Source of the DNA: CAYNEO01 sp964396245
Lineage (GTDB): Bacteria > Zixibacteria > MSB-5A5 > GN15 > FEB-12
Direction of reading: 5' to 3'
DNA: 64,000 bases
Assembly (NCBI GenBank): GCA_964396245.1
Contig: CAYNEO010000015.1
Coordinates: 1-64,000, forward strand
The position numbers and the translations under genes were made by a program. The notes under the pieces were generated by a model, which ran no database searches, was not told where the DNA came from, and was given only the letters and a program-made list of their open reading frames with translations. Within the stretch, counting starts at the first letter, position 1; each line of letters starts with the position of its first letter. Of this stretch, positions 16,028-25,665 are shown in pieces.

Positions 16028-18184
16028 TCATTCAACTGAGTCGGGGCGGCGGGAGCGGTTGACGCTGATAACGCCTTTGACTTTTTTGACCTTATCGATA
16101 ATCCGGTTAAGGTGTGTCAGGCTGGAAACTTCGACGACGAATCGTCCCTCGGCGGTGGTATCGTGGGCATACATTTCAGCGCCGCGCACGTTGGTGTTTG
16201 CATCGGCGATGGCCTGGGTGATATCTCTCAGCATATTCTTGCGGTCCTCGACCGTCATGTCGAGCTGAACCACAAATGACTGGTTCGGACCGGTGTCCCA
16301 ACTGACCTCGATCCGTCGTTCGGGATTGGCGTTGCTGATATCGATGGCTACGGGACAATCCGCCTGATGGATAGTCACGCCTCTCCCCCGCGTAATGAAT
16401 CCCACGATATCGTCGCCCGGGACCGGCTGACAGCATCCGGCAAAACGGAACATCATGTTGTCCAGCCCCTGGACTTTGATCCCTTTGGAGCCTCTCAGCC
16501 GTTCGAGGACGCGGCCGACCAAACCGGGCTCGACCGCTTTTTCGTCGGGCTGGATAAGTGACATCAGCGATGCCGTTGATTGTGAACCATTACCGATCCC
16601 GGCGAAAAGGTCATCGATTGTCTTTCGGTTGAGCTTCTCGGCGTATTCCTGCAATTGCTCGTCGGGCGGCATTTTAAGATGCAGTTCCTTAAGGCGACGT
16701 TCGATGATCTCCCTGCCAAGCGCCGCTGATTGCTCAAAACCGGCCTGTTTCAGCCAGCGGCGGACACGCGTGCGGGCCGAGGACGACTTGACGAGCTTCA
16801 GCCAATCGTGCGAGGGCGTCCGGTTGGGGTTGGTGATAATCTCGACGGTATCGCCCGACTCCAGCACAGTCGAGAGCGGCTGAAGCCGCCCGTTGATCTT
16901 GGCGCCGGCACAGTGGATACCCACCTCGGTGTGAATCTGGAATGCAAAATCGAGCGGGGTGGCGCCGCGCGGAAGGTGAATCAACCGTCCGTTCGGCGTG
17001 AATACGAAAATGTCTTCAGAATAAAGATCGACTTTGAGATATTCCAGAAACTCGGTCGGGTTGGTGAGGTCTTTTTGCCACTCGAGAATGTCGCGCAACC
17101 ACACCATCTGGCGGTCATCGCGGCTCATCTCCCGACGTCCTTCCTTGTACAGCCAGTGGGCGGCGATACCGTTCTCGGCGACATAGTGCATCTGATGCGT
17201 ACGAATCTGAATCTCCACCTTGCGGTTGTGCGGCCCGAAAACTGTCGTGTGCAGCGAACGGTAACCGTTCGGCTTGGGGTTGGCAATATAGTCGTGGAAG
17301 CGTCCCTGTACCGGTTTCCACATGGCGTGAATGATCCCCAGGGCGTGGTAGCATTCCCTTTCGTTGTTGACAACCACGCGAATCGCCAGCAAATCATAGA
17401 TTTCGTCGAACGGCACCTGTCGAATTTTGATCTTTCGGTAGATTGAATCCAGATGCTTCGCCCGTCCATAGACCGTGGCGATAATCCCGTCCTTGGAGAG
17501 TGCTTCCTTGATCGGCTGGGCAACTTCCTGGATATAGGCTTCTCGTTCCTCGCGTTTCTCTTTGACCTTCCGCGCGAGGTCATCGTAGACGTCCGGTTCG
17601 AGATACTTGAGCGCCAGATCCTCGAGTTCGATTTTGGCCTTGTTGATTCCCAGCCGGTGTGCCAGCGGGCAGTACACGTCGCGCGTTTCCTGGGCGATAC
17701 GCCGACGTTTTTCTTTCGGGAGATGTTCGAGCGTTCGCATGTTATGGAGTCGGTCGGCCAGCTTGATCACGATGACCCGGATATCCTTGGCCATGCTCAG
17801 CAACATCTTGCGGAAATACTCGACCTGCTGTTCTTCGATGGAGTTAAACTGCATGGCGCCGATTTTGGTCACACCGTCGACCAACTCGGCGACCTCGTCG
17901 CCAAATACCTGCCGAATGTCTTCGAGCGTCACCGACGTATCTTCCACGACATCGTGAACCATGCCGGCGGCAATAGTCGCCGAATCCATATGCAGTTCGG
18001 CAAGGAAGAAAGCGACCTCGATACAATGGTCGATGTACTGGTGTCCCGACGAGCGCATCTGTCCCGAATGAGCCTTTTCCGCGAATTCGTAGGCCCGTTT
18101 GATCAAGTCGATATCGATATTGGCGTTGTACGACTCGATCTTGATTACAAATTCCGCCAGATTTGCCGGGATTTTATCGCTCAT
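16028..18184 (-). CDS. rel: bifunctional (p)ppGpp synthetase/hydrolase Rel
   Basis: Rel makes and degrades the alarmone (p)ppGpp. All domains of the 718-residue long form are present: an HD hydrolase with intact His-Asp (GMVHDVVEDT, about residues 72-81), a synthetase with the substrate loop DYIANPKPNGYRSLHT (about 292-307), TGS (about 385-445), a zinc-finger/RIS region with CCQPVPGD, and a C-terminal ACT domain. Both activities therefore look possible. Its ATG overlaps the stop of the upstream GT9 gene by four bases, making it the last gene of an envelope-glycan operon. That is an unusual place for rel, which is more often next to spoT-linked or dtd/apt genes. Confidence 0.94.
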   Translation of the reverse strand: MSDKIPANLAEFVIKIESYNANIDIDLIKRAYEFAEKAHSGQMRSSGHQYIDHCIEVAFFLAELHMDSATIAAGMVHDVVEDTSVTLEDIRQVFGDEVAELVDGVTKIGAMQFNSIEEQQVEYFRKMLLSMAKDIRVIVIKLADRLHNMRTLEHLPKEKRRRIAQETRDVYCPLAHRLGINKAKIELEDLALKYLEPDVYDDLARKVKEKREEREAYIQEVAQPIKEALSKDGIIATVYGRAKHLDSIYRKIKIRQVPFDEIYDLLAIRVVVNNERECYHALGIIHAMWKPVQGRFHDYIANPKPNGYRSLHTTVFGPHNRKVEIQIRTHQMHYVAENGIAAHWLYKEGRREMSRDDRQMVWLRDILEWQKDLTNPTEFLEYLKVDLYSEDIFVFTPNGRLIHLPRGATPLDFAFQIHTEVGIHCAGAKINGRLQPLSTVLESGDTVEIITNPNRTPSHDWLKLVKSSSARTRVRRWLKQAGFEQSAALGREIIERRLKELHLKMPPDEQLQEYAEKLNRKTIDDLFAGIGNGSQSTASLMSLIQPDEKAVEPGLVGRVLERLRGSKGIKVQGLDNMMFRFAGCCQPVPGDDIVGFITRGRGVTIHQADCPVAIDISNANPERRIEVSWDTGPNQSFVVQLDMTVEDRKNMLRDITQAIADANTNVRGAEMYAHDTTAEGRFVVEVSSLTHLNRIIDKVKKVKGVISVNRSRRPDSVE

Positions 18185-19236
18185 GACTGTCGGTAATTGT
18201 ACACCTTTAACACTTGCTTCAATACTTCATCCACCGGGATGGTGTCCATACGAATAAAATCGGCGTTCGGCGTTTCCTCGCCGGACAACGGCGGCTGGAT
18301 GACGCGGTGACCTTTGCCGAGCGGTCCCCACCGGACCGGCGACATGATTCGCTTGTTCGGGTACAGACCCACAACCTTGGTTCCGACCGCCACCGCCAGG
18401 TGCAGCGGGCCGGTCGAGTTAGCGACCACCGCCTGCGCCATGGACAACACCGCCGCCAGTGTTCTCAAGTCGGTTTCACCAGCCAGATGATTGACCTCGA
18501 TCCTGAGCCGTTTCGACGCCTTTTCAATTGTCGTGCCTTCCTCGGCTGATCCCGACAGGACCGTCTGTATGCCTTGCTTTCTGAGCCGGTCATAGAGCTG
18601 AAGAAACTTATCGAGCGGCCATCGATCGGCCGAGCCGCCGGACCCCGGGTGCACGACGACGAACTTTCCGTCGACACCGGCCTCCTTGAGAATCCTTCGG
18701 GCGTTGCGAAGGTCCTTCTCCTTGGGATATACGGTCGGAGTCGTAATGGTTGGACCCTTCTTGAAGAACTTCAGGAAGTCCAGGTTGTATTCGTACTCGT
18801 GCTTCTTGTTGGCTTTGCGGCTGTGGAACAGGTGGTAGTTGAAAAACACCGAATGAAATCGCCCGACCGTACCGATACGAAAGGGGATATTTGCCTTGTA
18901 AAACAGCCGGCAAATCTGGCGCTCGGGATATAGCGCCACCACGACCTTGTACTGCCCCATCTTCAGCTTGTGCAGCATGTCCTTGCGATACAGTTTATTC
19001 GATCGCAACTGGTCGTTCTGGACGCGCATGATCTTGTCGATACGCTTGTTGTTCTCGAGGATTGGCGAGGCGTAAAGGGAGGACAGCACCTCTACCTGGC
19101 ATTCGGGATAACGGGTCTTGACCGTTTCGACAAACGGCAGCGCGAGGATAAGATCACCGAGCCGGTCGGTGCGGCTGATAAGTATTTTGTCTCCCGGATG
19201 TAAGTCGATAACCTGTTCTTTAGCGCGCGTTGCCAC
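18181..19236 (-). CDS. GT9 family heptosyltransferase-like protein
   Basis: This cytoplasmic-face glycosyltransferase probably adds a heptose or related sugar to the LPS core. The 351-residue product shows the GT9 marks: ISRTDRLGDLILALPFVE near the N-terminus, VVHPGSGGSADRWP (about 195-208) and the nucleotide-sugar site VVANSTGPLHLAVAVGTKVVGLYP (about 275-298). The start is a GTG and overlaps the preceding GT2 gene by 17 bases; the stop overlaps the rel start. Donor and acceptor are not known. Confidence 0.88.
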   Translation of the reverse strand: MATRAKEQVIDLHPGDKILISRTDRLGDLILALPFVETVKTRYPECQVEVLSSLYASPILENNKRIDKIMRVQNDQLRSNKLYRKDMLHKLKMGQYKVVVALYPERQICRLFYKANIPFRIGTVGRFHSVFFNYHLFHSRKANKKHEYEYNLDFLKFFKKGPTITTPTVYPKEKDLRNARRILKEAGVDGKFVVVHPGSGGSADRWPLDKFLQLYDRLRKQGIQTVLSGSAEEGTTIEKASKRLRIEVNHLAGETDLRTLAAVLSMAQAVVANSTGPLHLAVAVGTKVVGLYPNKRIMSPVRWGPLGKGHRVIQPPLSGEETPNADFIRMDTIPVDEVLKQVLKVYNYRQS

Positions 19237-19990
19237 CTGATATATCCCTTCGATTCATATCCCTCAACTTCGCATATTTCGCCAGCACGGCTATCGACGA
19301 CAGCACCGAGATGATAAATCCTTCCATGCCATCGCGAAAACCCTGCTTGCTTACATAATGTTTAACAAAACTGGCCGGCGGTCGAATCAAAATATCAAAC
19401 CAGTTTGCCCGTTTCCCCTGCCGGAGAGCTTTCTCCGCGCCCATGGTCGTGTACCGGTTGAACTTGGAGAAATAGCTGTCCAGCGTCGGATAGCTGTAGT
19501 GGAGCAGGTCCGCATTGAGCTTCCCGACCGGACCGCTGACATCGACCCGCTCGTGCACGTAGGCCTCGTCAAACCGTCCCCGCGACTTCCTGAACAAACG
19601 CAAGATCCGGTCCGGATACCAGCCGCAATGGTTGATCCATCGGCCGAGAAAATTCGTCCTTCTCGGCATGGTGTAACCGTCGTACTCACCGTCACCGTGA
19701 ATTACCCGCTTAATCTCCTCGGCCAGCGGCTCCGAAACCGCTTCGTCGGCATCGAGCGATAAAATCCATTCGCCGGTAGCCAGATCCACACCTGCCTGCT
19801 TGGCCGGCCCGAACCCCCGCCACTCAACCGTCGAGACCCGGACACCGCGTGTTTTGGCAATCTCTACGGTTCTGTCTGTCGAATGACTGTCGATGACGAT
19901 CACTTCATCGGCCCAGGTCACTGAATCCAGGCAGCGCGGAAGATTCTGCTCTTCATCTTTGGTAATGATCACGACCGACAGCCTGTTCAT
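19220..19990 (-). CDS. GT2 family glycosyltransferase (WaaE/KdtX-like)
   Basis: The 256-residue product is a GT-A fold transferase. It opens with SVVIITKDEEQNLPRCLDS, and has DSHSTDRTVEIA, WRGFGPAKQAGVDLA and the metal-binding DADEA motif (about residues 93-97). This pattern fits the small WaaE/KdtX beta-1,4-glucosyltransferase group that decorates the LPS inner core. The C-terminus has one hydrophobic segment. It overlaps the GT9 genes on both sides (four bases upstream, 17 downstream), so it is part of the same translation-coupled operon. Confidence 0.85.
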   Translation of the reverse strand: MNRLSVVIITKDEEQNLPRCLDSVTWADEVIVIDSHSTDRTVEIAKTRGVRVSTVEWRGFGPAKQAGVDLATGEWILSLDADEAVSEPLAEEIKRVIHGDGEYDGYTMPRRTNFLGRWINHCGWYPDRILRLFRKSRGRFDEAYVHERVDVSGPVGKLNADLLHYSYPTLDSYFSKFNRYTTMGAEKALRQGKRANWFDILIRPPASFVKHYVSKQGFRDGMEGFIISVLSSIAVLAKYAKLRDMNRRDISGGNAR

Positions 19991-21105
19991 TTCTCAACCG
20001 GTTTCCGCTTTTCGACCACCTGAATGAACGTATCAAACACCTGGTCGACGGTGATATCGAAAATGTTGTCATCGTTTCCGGATACGACGGCGCCGACTTC
20101 CTGATCGAACGGCCGCCACAGGAGAAAGTTTTTCATAAAACGGCTGTACAGCCCGACAACCGGCACGTGAAAAGAGCGCGCGATATGTACCAGCGACGTA
20201 TCCGGCGATATCAACAGGTCCAGACGTGATATCACCGCCGACGCCTCTTTGAGACTCAGGTTCGGCGGAACCTGATAGACCCGGTTATCGAACTGCCGCT
20301 GAAGGTTATCGCCGCGCCACCGGTCCGGCGGAGCGGTGAGCAACACCACCCGGGTGTCATCACGGTAGTTCAGGATACGCTCCACCAGTTGCCGCGATTT
20401 CTCCTCAGCCCAAATTCGCGTGCGCGCACCGGCCGAGAGATTGTAGCCCACTACGAGGGAGTGGCTTCCACTGCTGTCCCGTACTTCAGTCAGGAAGTGA
20501 TCCGCCTTGTCAAATGCCGTCCGTCCTACGTAAGGCTCCGCATATGGATTGACCGAGTCAGGGTTAATCGAGAACGCCGCCAGCAGTTTGAGGGTATTCT
20601 CGATTATGTGACCGGTGTCACCGCGACGGTGATCGTAATTGAAATCATAATACTCGCGGTACTTCACCTTTCCGACTCCGATTCTCGGCTTTCCCGGAGC
20701 GCACAATTGCGAAAGGAATAAGGCCGTCACGGAATCATCGCAGATCATATCGACAACCGCGTCGAACTTCTCGCGTCGAATGCGAATGACCTCCCTGATA
20801 TCACGAAACGGATGTTTCGTATACATGAAAATCTTGTCGAAACGGGGATCATCCCTGATTATCGCCTTATTGCGCGGTGAACCCATGATGGAAATCTTGA
20901 TATCCGGATAGCGGCTCTTGAGCCCGTCGAATACCGGAAACGAGATGATCATATCGCCCAGCTTTTCGGGTCTTAGAAACAGCACCTTCTTCAGGCGAGT
21001 GCCGTCGAGCGGCTCGAAATCCACCCGCCCTTTCCTCAGGAACATTCTGGTCAACCTGAAGAACAAGGCTTTGAAAGCATGTTCAAGGGGCTTAAGTCTT
21101 TCCAT
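19987..21105 (-). CDS. second GT9 family heptosyltransferase-like protein
   Basis: The 372-residue product (from the ATG at 21105, encoding MERLKPLEHAF) is a paralogue of the GT9 protein at 18181-19236. Shared marks are LFLRPEKLGDMIISFPVFDGL at the N-terminus and SPDTSLVHIARSFHVPVVGLY in the C-terminal nucleotide-sugar domain. An extended reading frame would add 26 Arg-rich residues that overlap the GT4 gene further, and these look artificial. The overlap with GT4 is 14 bases. It probably acts in LPS core or O-glycan assembly. Confidence 0.85.
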   Translation of the reverse strand: MERLKPLEHAFKALFFRLTRMFLRKGRVDFEPLDGTRLKKVLFLRPEKLGDMIISFPVFDGLKSRYPDIKISIMGSPRNKAIIRDDPRFDKIFMYTKHPFRDIREVIRIRREKFDAVVDMICDDSVTALFLSQLCAPGKPRIGVGKVKYREYYDFNYDHRRGDTGHIIENTLKLLAAFSINPDSVNPYAEPYVGRTAFDKADHFLTEVRDSSGSHSLVVGYNLSAGARTRIWAEEKSRQLVERILNYRDDTRVVLLTAPPDRWRGDNLQRQFDNRVYQVPPNLSLKEASAVISRLDLLISPDTSLVHIARSFHVPVVGLYSRFMKNFLLWRPFDQEVGAVVSGNDDNIFDITVDQVFDTFIQVVEKRKPVEK

Positions 21106-22216
21106 GAGCCGCCTCTCTGGCGATACTCTGAAGGTAATTCTCGATCCGTTCGAACATCGTCTCCGCCTGAAATTCCATCTCAAAACGCCTTCGCGCTCTC
21201 TGTCCCATGTACGCCCTCAAATCGGCGTCGCCGGCCAGCTTCGAAACGGCATTCACCAAACTGTCCGGGCTTCCCGGCCTGGTCATCAGGGCAACATCGT
21301 CTTCGCCCACCACCTCCGGAATACCGCCAACCCGCGAGGCGACAATCGGTAGTCCGGCGCGCATTCCCTCCAGAACGGCAATACCGAACGGTTCTTCGAT
21401 CGACGGATGGACCATCAGATCGGCGCCGGCCAATTCGGCATCGACATCATCGAGCATGCCTGCAAATGCGAAGTTATTGTCCACGCCGGTTGCCTTCATG
21501 CGGTTGCGAAGCGATTCTTCGAGTGGACCGGATCCAAGAAGAAGAAATCTCAACTTCGGAAAGGCGCCAATGAGTTCCGAGGCGGCATCGATCAGGTGCA
21601 CGTGTCCTTTTTGCTCGACAAACCTGGCCGTGGTAACGGCCACCACGGCATCCTTCGGCAGATGGTATTTCTTCCGCAAGGCATCGGCTGCGGCCGGATC
21701 CGGACGCTTGAACGGTCGATCGGGAATACCGATCGGGATGACGTTTACAATTTCTTCCTTGATATACCCCAGTTGGGTTATCTGCGACTTCAGTGATTCC
21801 GAGGGAACGATGACACCGTCGATCAGCTTCGGCGTGAGCCATTTGTGAACGACACTGTCTTTCGTGATGTCAAGTCCGACCGACCAGACAACGCGAACAT
21901 CCCGGGTAAGTCTGGCGGCGAGACCACCGAGGCGTACATCCTTGTTGAAATTGACCACGAGAAGGTCAATGTTGTTCTCTTCCAGGTACCGTTTTATCTT
22001 TGCAATCGTTTCGGGGTGAAAATCGCCGGAAATATCGAGTTCCAGTGTCGGTACCGTCGTGTTGGCCGCAATACGCCGGAGGAATCTCGATCCCGTCCGT
22101 CCGGCTACCGCCACTGTATGCCCGCGCGCTGTCAGACCGTCCGAGACCAGCTTGATCCATTCCTCCATGCCGCCGTACGTCTCTTTGTCGATGGAATCGA
22201 GAAACAGAATGTTCAT
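21092..22216 (-). CDS. GT4 family glycosyltransferase
   Basis: The 374-residue product is a GT-B fold retaining glycosyltransferase. It has the N-terminal Gly-rich loop (TYGGMEEWIKLVSDGL), a middle domain beginning VVAVTTARFVEQKGHVHLIDA, LLLGSGPLEESL, and the E-x7-E motif in HPSIEEPFGIAVLEGMRAGLPIVAS (about residues 275-300). These are typical of LPS and capsule sugar transferases. It begins inside the last codons of the msbA-like gene (four-base overlap). Confidence 0.9.
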   Translation of the reverse strand: MNILFLDSIDKETYGGMEEWIKLVSDGLTARGHTVAVAGRTGSRFLRRIAANTTVPTLELDISGDFHPETIAKIKRYLEENNIDLLVVNFNKDVRLGGLAARLTRDVRVVWSVGLDITKDSVVHKWLTPKLIDGVIVPSESLKSQITQLGYIKEEIVNVIPIGIPDRPFKRPDPAAADALRKKYHLPKDAVVAVTTARFVEQKGHVHLIDAASELIGAFPKLRFLLLGSGPLEESLRNRMKATGVDNNFAFAGMLDDVDAELAGADLMVHPSIEEPFGIAVLEGMRAGLPIVASRVGGIPEVVGEDDVALMTRPGSPDSLVNAVSKLAGDADLRAYMGQRARRRFEMEFQAETMFERIENYLQSIAREAAHGKT

Positions 22217-23561
22217 CTGGACACCTCAAATTGCATCGTGTACAATCTCCGGTACAGCCCGTCCAATTCCATGAGCATGGCGTGCGGACCGATCTCGACA
22301 ATCTCACCTTTATCGATAACCATGATGCGATCGGCGTTTTTGATGGTTGAGAGCCGATGCGCTATCACGAGAGTCGTGCGGTTGGTCATCAGCCGGTCGA
22401 TCGCTTCCTGTACCAGCATTTCCGATTCCGTGTCCAGCGATGAAGTAGCCTCGTCGAAAATCAAAATCTGCGGGTTTTTCAGCAGCGCCCTTGCNNNNNN
22501 NNNNNNNNNNNNNNNNNNNNNNNNNNNNNNNNNNNNNNNNNNNNNNNNNNNNNNNNNNNNNNNNNNNNNNNNNNNNNNNNNNNNNNNNNNNNNNTGATAA
22601 TTCGCGATCCGGCATACAGCAGGATGATCACCCCGGCAACGGTAGCCAGGGTGTCGTTTATCGGTGAAGCCAGGTGGCGGACCCGTGTCATGTGCAAGAC
22701 CGAGCGGAAGAAGTCCTGTGTGGCCCGAAAGAATTTCCTCGACTCGAACTTCTCCATCGAGAACGCTTTGACTATGCGCATGTTGTTGACCGTCTCCTCC
22801 AGCACCGAGGAAACATCGGCCATCTTCTGCTGCGAGCGCTCGGAGTATTTTCGAAGCTTCTTCCCGACATACCAGATAAAACCAAAAACAGCCGGCAGGA
22901 CGATCATTGCCAGCAACGTCAGTTTCCAGCTCAGGATGACAAGGAATCCGGCCAGGACAAGCACGGTTATCGAATCGGTGACAAGACGGTTGAAACCGAC
23001 ATCGATAGACTCGTTGAGCACGATGACGTCGTTGGTCACCCGCGAGATAATATTGCCGGTTCGCCGTCGGTGGAAATAATCGAGCGACAGGCGCTGGTAC
23101 TTTTCAAACAGGTTGTCGCGGAACCCCCGCATCACCGCCTGTTGAACATAGGCCATGAAAAACCCCTGCAAATACAGGAATAAATTCTTGGCGATCACTA
23201 CCGCGAGAATGAGCAGACAGAAATTGATCAGCGTATCATGGCGGCTTGACCCCGTCACGAGGCTGTCTATCCACCCTTTCATGGTCTCCTTCACGGAGTC
23301 TATCCACGACCCGAATCCCTGAACGATATCTGCGCCCTGCGCCAGGCTGTCTGCCGACGCCGGGGCGACCTGCTGGACCTGCGGAGAGACTGATGATACC
23401 CCGGGCACCGACTGGATTTGAAAGAGGGTCATGAGAAGCGGCCCCACCATCCATACCAGCATACCGGCAAAAATGGCATGCAGAGCCGCCGATGACGACG
23501 CGATCACCAGCTGTTTCCAGAACGGTTTGAGAACGCTGAACGTTCTCCGGTACAGGTTCAT
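22213..23561 (-). CDS. msbA: MsbA-like lipid A/lipid ABC exporter, interrupted by assembly gap
   Basis: This is a homodimeric ABC exporter of the lipid flippase type, first gene of an envelope glycan operon. The N-terminal part (23561-22595, about 322 residues) carries the transmembrane domain, with a Ser/Gln/Ala-rich insert of about 40 residues in the first outside loop (about 45-105). The C-terminal part (22494-22213, 94 residues) begins at ARALLKNPQILIFDEATSSLD (Walker B) and has the switch His in VIAHRLST. The Walker A, Q-loop and signature are hidden in the 100-N gap. About 200 residues are missing compared with E. coli MsbA, so the true gap should be near 600 bases. Confidence 0.85.
22495..22594. 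other. assembly gap of 100 N
   Basis: Exactly 100 undetermined bases, the usual place-holder for a scaffold join of unknown size. It lies inside the msbA-like gene, and both flanks encode matching parts of one protein on the same strand, so the join itself looks correct. Confidence 0.98.
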
Positions 23562-23640
23562 TCAGTCACTCCAGATATAGTACAAGCTATAATAATCGGA
23601 TTTTTTCGGCACCTTGTCAACTCGCTTAAGTCTAAATAAA

Positions 23641-24342
23641 TCAGGGTATTATGCGTACGGCCCCGGGCGGGATAGCGACCGTGAACTTTTCGGGCGAGAG
23701 GCCGGTGTCTTCGCGGTATTCGCGCCGCCGGGCGACCAGATCATTCCCGTGACCGTCCTTGAACATGAACTCACGTATTCTCCAGCCGGTGGAGTGATGG
23801 TCGTACGTGACCTCGAGCAGCCACGGACAGCCCGGCAACGAGATCTTGAACGTGGGGCGGTCGCTGTTCTCGTAATCCGATTGTACGGTGATACTCGAGT
23901 CCAGATCAGCCGAATCCGGCAGGTTACGGAAAAGGGCAACGATACTGAACGGCGGAACCGTGATGAGACATTCTTGCGATTCGAGCAGCTCGGTGACAGG
24001 TTCGAGAACGTATTCATCGGCCGACGGGAAATAGACTTTCAGCGTGTCGGCAGTCAGCCGACCCTTCAATACACCTTTACCCAGATAACCTCTCCCTCCA
24101 AGGCCAAGAACTGAATCGGATTGGTAGATCTCCAGACGGAAGCTGTTCCACTTGTCCTTTCGGTGAACTTTCGCATCGAAGAGATAAGCTTCTCCCCTGA
24201 TCTCTTTCGTCTGTGCCGTGGGCGGCTGTTCACCGACCGGATACCGTTTGCCGGAAGTGCAGCCGACGACGACTATCGAGAAGACTATCAAAAAAGTCGA
24301 AAGAGCGAATCGAAAAATGGAATGATATTGTGTCGCACCCAT
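23641..24342 (-). CDS. lipoprotein, possibly LolA/LolB-fold
   Basis: The 233-residue product has a lipoprotein signal: a hydrophobic stretch (about residues 12-26) ending VVVGC, where Cys27 would be lipidated. The rest is beta-rich with alternating charged/hydrophobic strands, including phrases such as GEAYLFDAKVHRKDKWNSFRLEIYQSD, which recall the unclosed beta-barrel of LolA/LolB and DUF4292 proteins. I cannot confirm that assignment by eye. It lies 15 bases after the site-2 protease gene and before the msbA-like operon, so an envelope role is plausible. Confidence 0.65.
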   Translation of the reverse strand: MGATQYHSIFRFALSTFLIVFSIVVVGCTSGKRYPVGEQPPTAQTKEIRGEAYLFDAKVHRKDKWNSFRLEIYQSDSVLGLGGRGYLGKGVLKGRLTADTLKVYFPSADEYVLEPVTELLESQECLITVPPFSIVALFRNLPDSADLDSSITVQSDYENSDRPTFKISLPGCPWLLEVTYDHHSTGWRIREFMFKDGHGNDLVARRREYREDTGLSPEKFTVAIPPGAVRIIP

Positions 24343-24357
24343 CCCTGCCTCCTGCCG

Positions 24358-24978
24358 TCAGTAACCGAGGAACACCCGGCTCAGGACTAATACGGGCGGA
24401 AAGATGATATAACCGAGAGCGCCGGTGAACAGCAGGATAATCAAAAGAATCGGGGCAAACCGATTGATCGATTCATACGTGAGCTGATACCGCAAAGGCA
24501 GCAAATTCGCAAGGATATGAGAGCCGTCGAGAGGAAACAGCGGTATCAAATTGAAAAATGCCAGTGTCAGGTTGATGTACACGAAGTTCTGCAAGATGAG
24601 AACCAGCGCCTCGGGTGCATTCATACCCGCCCCGGCGACCGCGCGGTAAATCATACCGGCAATGAACGCCAGCGCCATGTTCGATACGGGACCGCCCGCC
24701 GACACGATGATATCATCCCGACGGGGGTTGGAAAAATTCCTCGGGTCGACCGGCACCGGTTTGGCCCAGCCGAATCGAAACGACGTGATCACCATGACTA
24801 TGACGCCGAAAAGCTCCAGGTGGGCCAGCGGATTGAAGGTCAGCCGCCCCATATCACGCGCGGTCGGGTCGCCCAAACGGTACGCCAGGTAGCCGTGGAA
24901 AAACTCGTGGACGGTCAATGAAAATAGAATAACCGGCGCGGCGAGAATCAATCGCTGTAGAAAATGAGCATCAAACAT
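24358..24978 (-). CDS. site-2 protease family (M50) membrane metalloprotease
   Basis: The 206-residue integral membrane protein has the zinc-binding motif HEFFH (about residues 24-28) in its first segment and the third ligand Asp in FNLIPLFPLDGSHIL (about 138-152). That is the compact site-2 protease layout without PDZ domains or CBS pairs. Such proteins cut membrane-embedded substrates, but the substrate here is unknown. It is fourth in a minus-strand run of metallo-hydrolase, PHP protein, Mpg, protease and lipoprotein. Confidence 0.88.
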   Translation of the reverse strand: MFDAHFLQRLILAAPVILFSLTVHEFFHGYLAYRLGDPTARDMGRLTFNPLAHLELFGVIVMVITSFRFGWAKPVPVDPRNFSNPRRDDIIVSAGGPVSNMALAFIAGMIYRAVAGAGMNAPEALVLILQNFVYINLTLAFFNLIPLFPLDGSHILANLLPLRYQLTYESINRFAPILLIILLFTGALGYIIFPPVLVLSRVFLGY

Positions 24979-25011
24979 CTGTTGGTATTCCTCAATTGCC
25001 CGAATACAGGT

Positions 25012-25653
25012 TCAGGACTTATACGCAGCCTTCCGTGCATGTTTCGGTTTTCCGGACGATTTGCCCGGTTTCGAGAGAGATTCGGAATGAGCATCGAAGA
25101 ATCGCCAGGGAAGCTCCGCGCCTGAATTGATCCCGATACGCTTCGATACGCCGATATCTTCCGCCGGTTCGTTGTGATCTTCGATATAGAGCACATCGCC
25201 GGTCAGGTCGAGACCGTTCTGCTTGCGGGTCAGGCCATAGGAACGGCAGAACTTCCCGGGTCCGCTCAGTAAATGGTGTTTTCTCGAATGCGGCGAATTA
25301 TGGGCCATCAATTCAATTCCATCCCGCGGCTCAGCAGCCCGCAGCAGGACCGCAGCCGGAAATCCTTTTCGCTCGGTTACGAAATTGAGACAATAATACA
25401 TTCCGTAAATGAAGTATATATAAGCCACTCCGGGTTCACCAAACATAACTTCGTTGCGTGCGGTCTGTCCCCTTGCGGCGTGACATGCGGGGTCATCCTG
25501 ACCGATATATGCCTCGACCTCCACAATCCGCGATGACATCCGTCCTCCCGGAGATTCATATACGATGTGCTTGCCGATCAAATCCTTTGCCACCTGAAGG
25601 GTGGGACGATTATAGAATGCCCGGGAGAGTTTCTTCGGTCGTTGAACAGCCAT
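25012..25653 (-). CDS. mpg: DNA-3-methyladenine glycosylase (AAG/MPG type)
   Basis: This base-excision repair enzyme removes alkylated purines such as 3-methyladenine. The 213-residue product fits the AAG family: an N-terminal LAKDLIGK-like phrase (QVAKDLIGKHIVY), the catalytic Glu in VEAYIGQDDPACHAARG (about 48-64), and YIYFIYGMYYCLNFV (about 77-91), which forms the base pocket. The last 20 residues are Lys/Ser-rich and beyond the family core. The gene ends 33 bases before the site-2 protease start and begins 12 bases after the PHP gene. Confidence 0.93.
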   Translation of the reverse strand: MAVQRPKKLSRAFYNRPTLQVAKDLIGKHIVYESPGGRMSSRIVEVEAYIGQDDPACHAARGQTARNEVMFGEPGVAYIYFIYGMYYCLNFVTERKGFPAAVLLRAAEPRDGIELMAHNSPHSRKHHLLSGPGKFCRSYGLTRKQNGLDLTGDVLYIEDHNEPAEDIGVSKRIGINSGAELPWRFFDAHSESLSKPGKSSGKPKHARKAAYKS

Positions 25654-25665
25654 GTCGCCTTTCGT

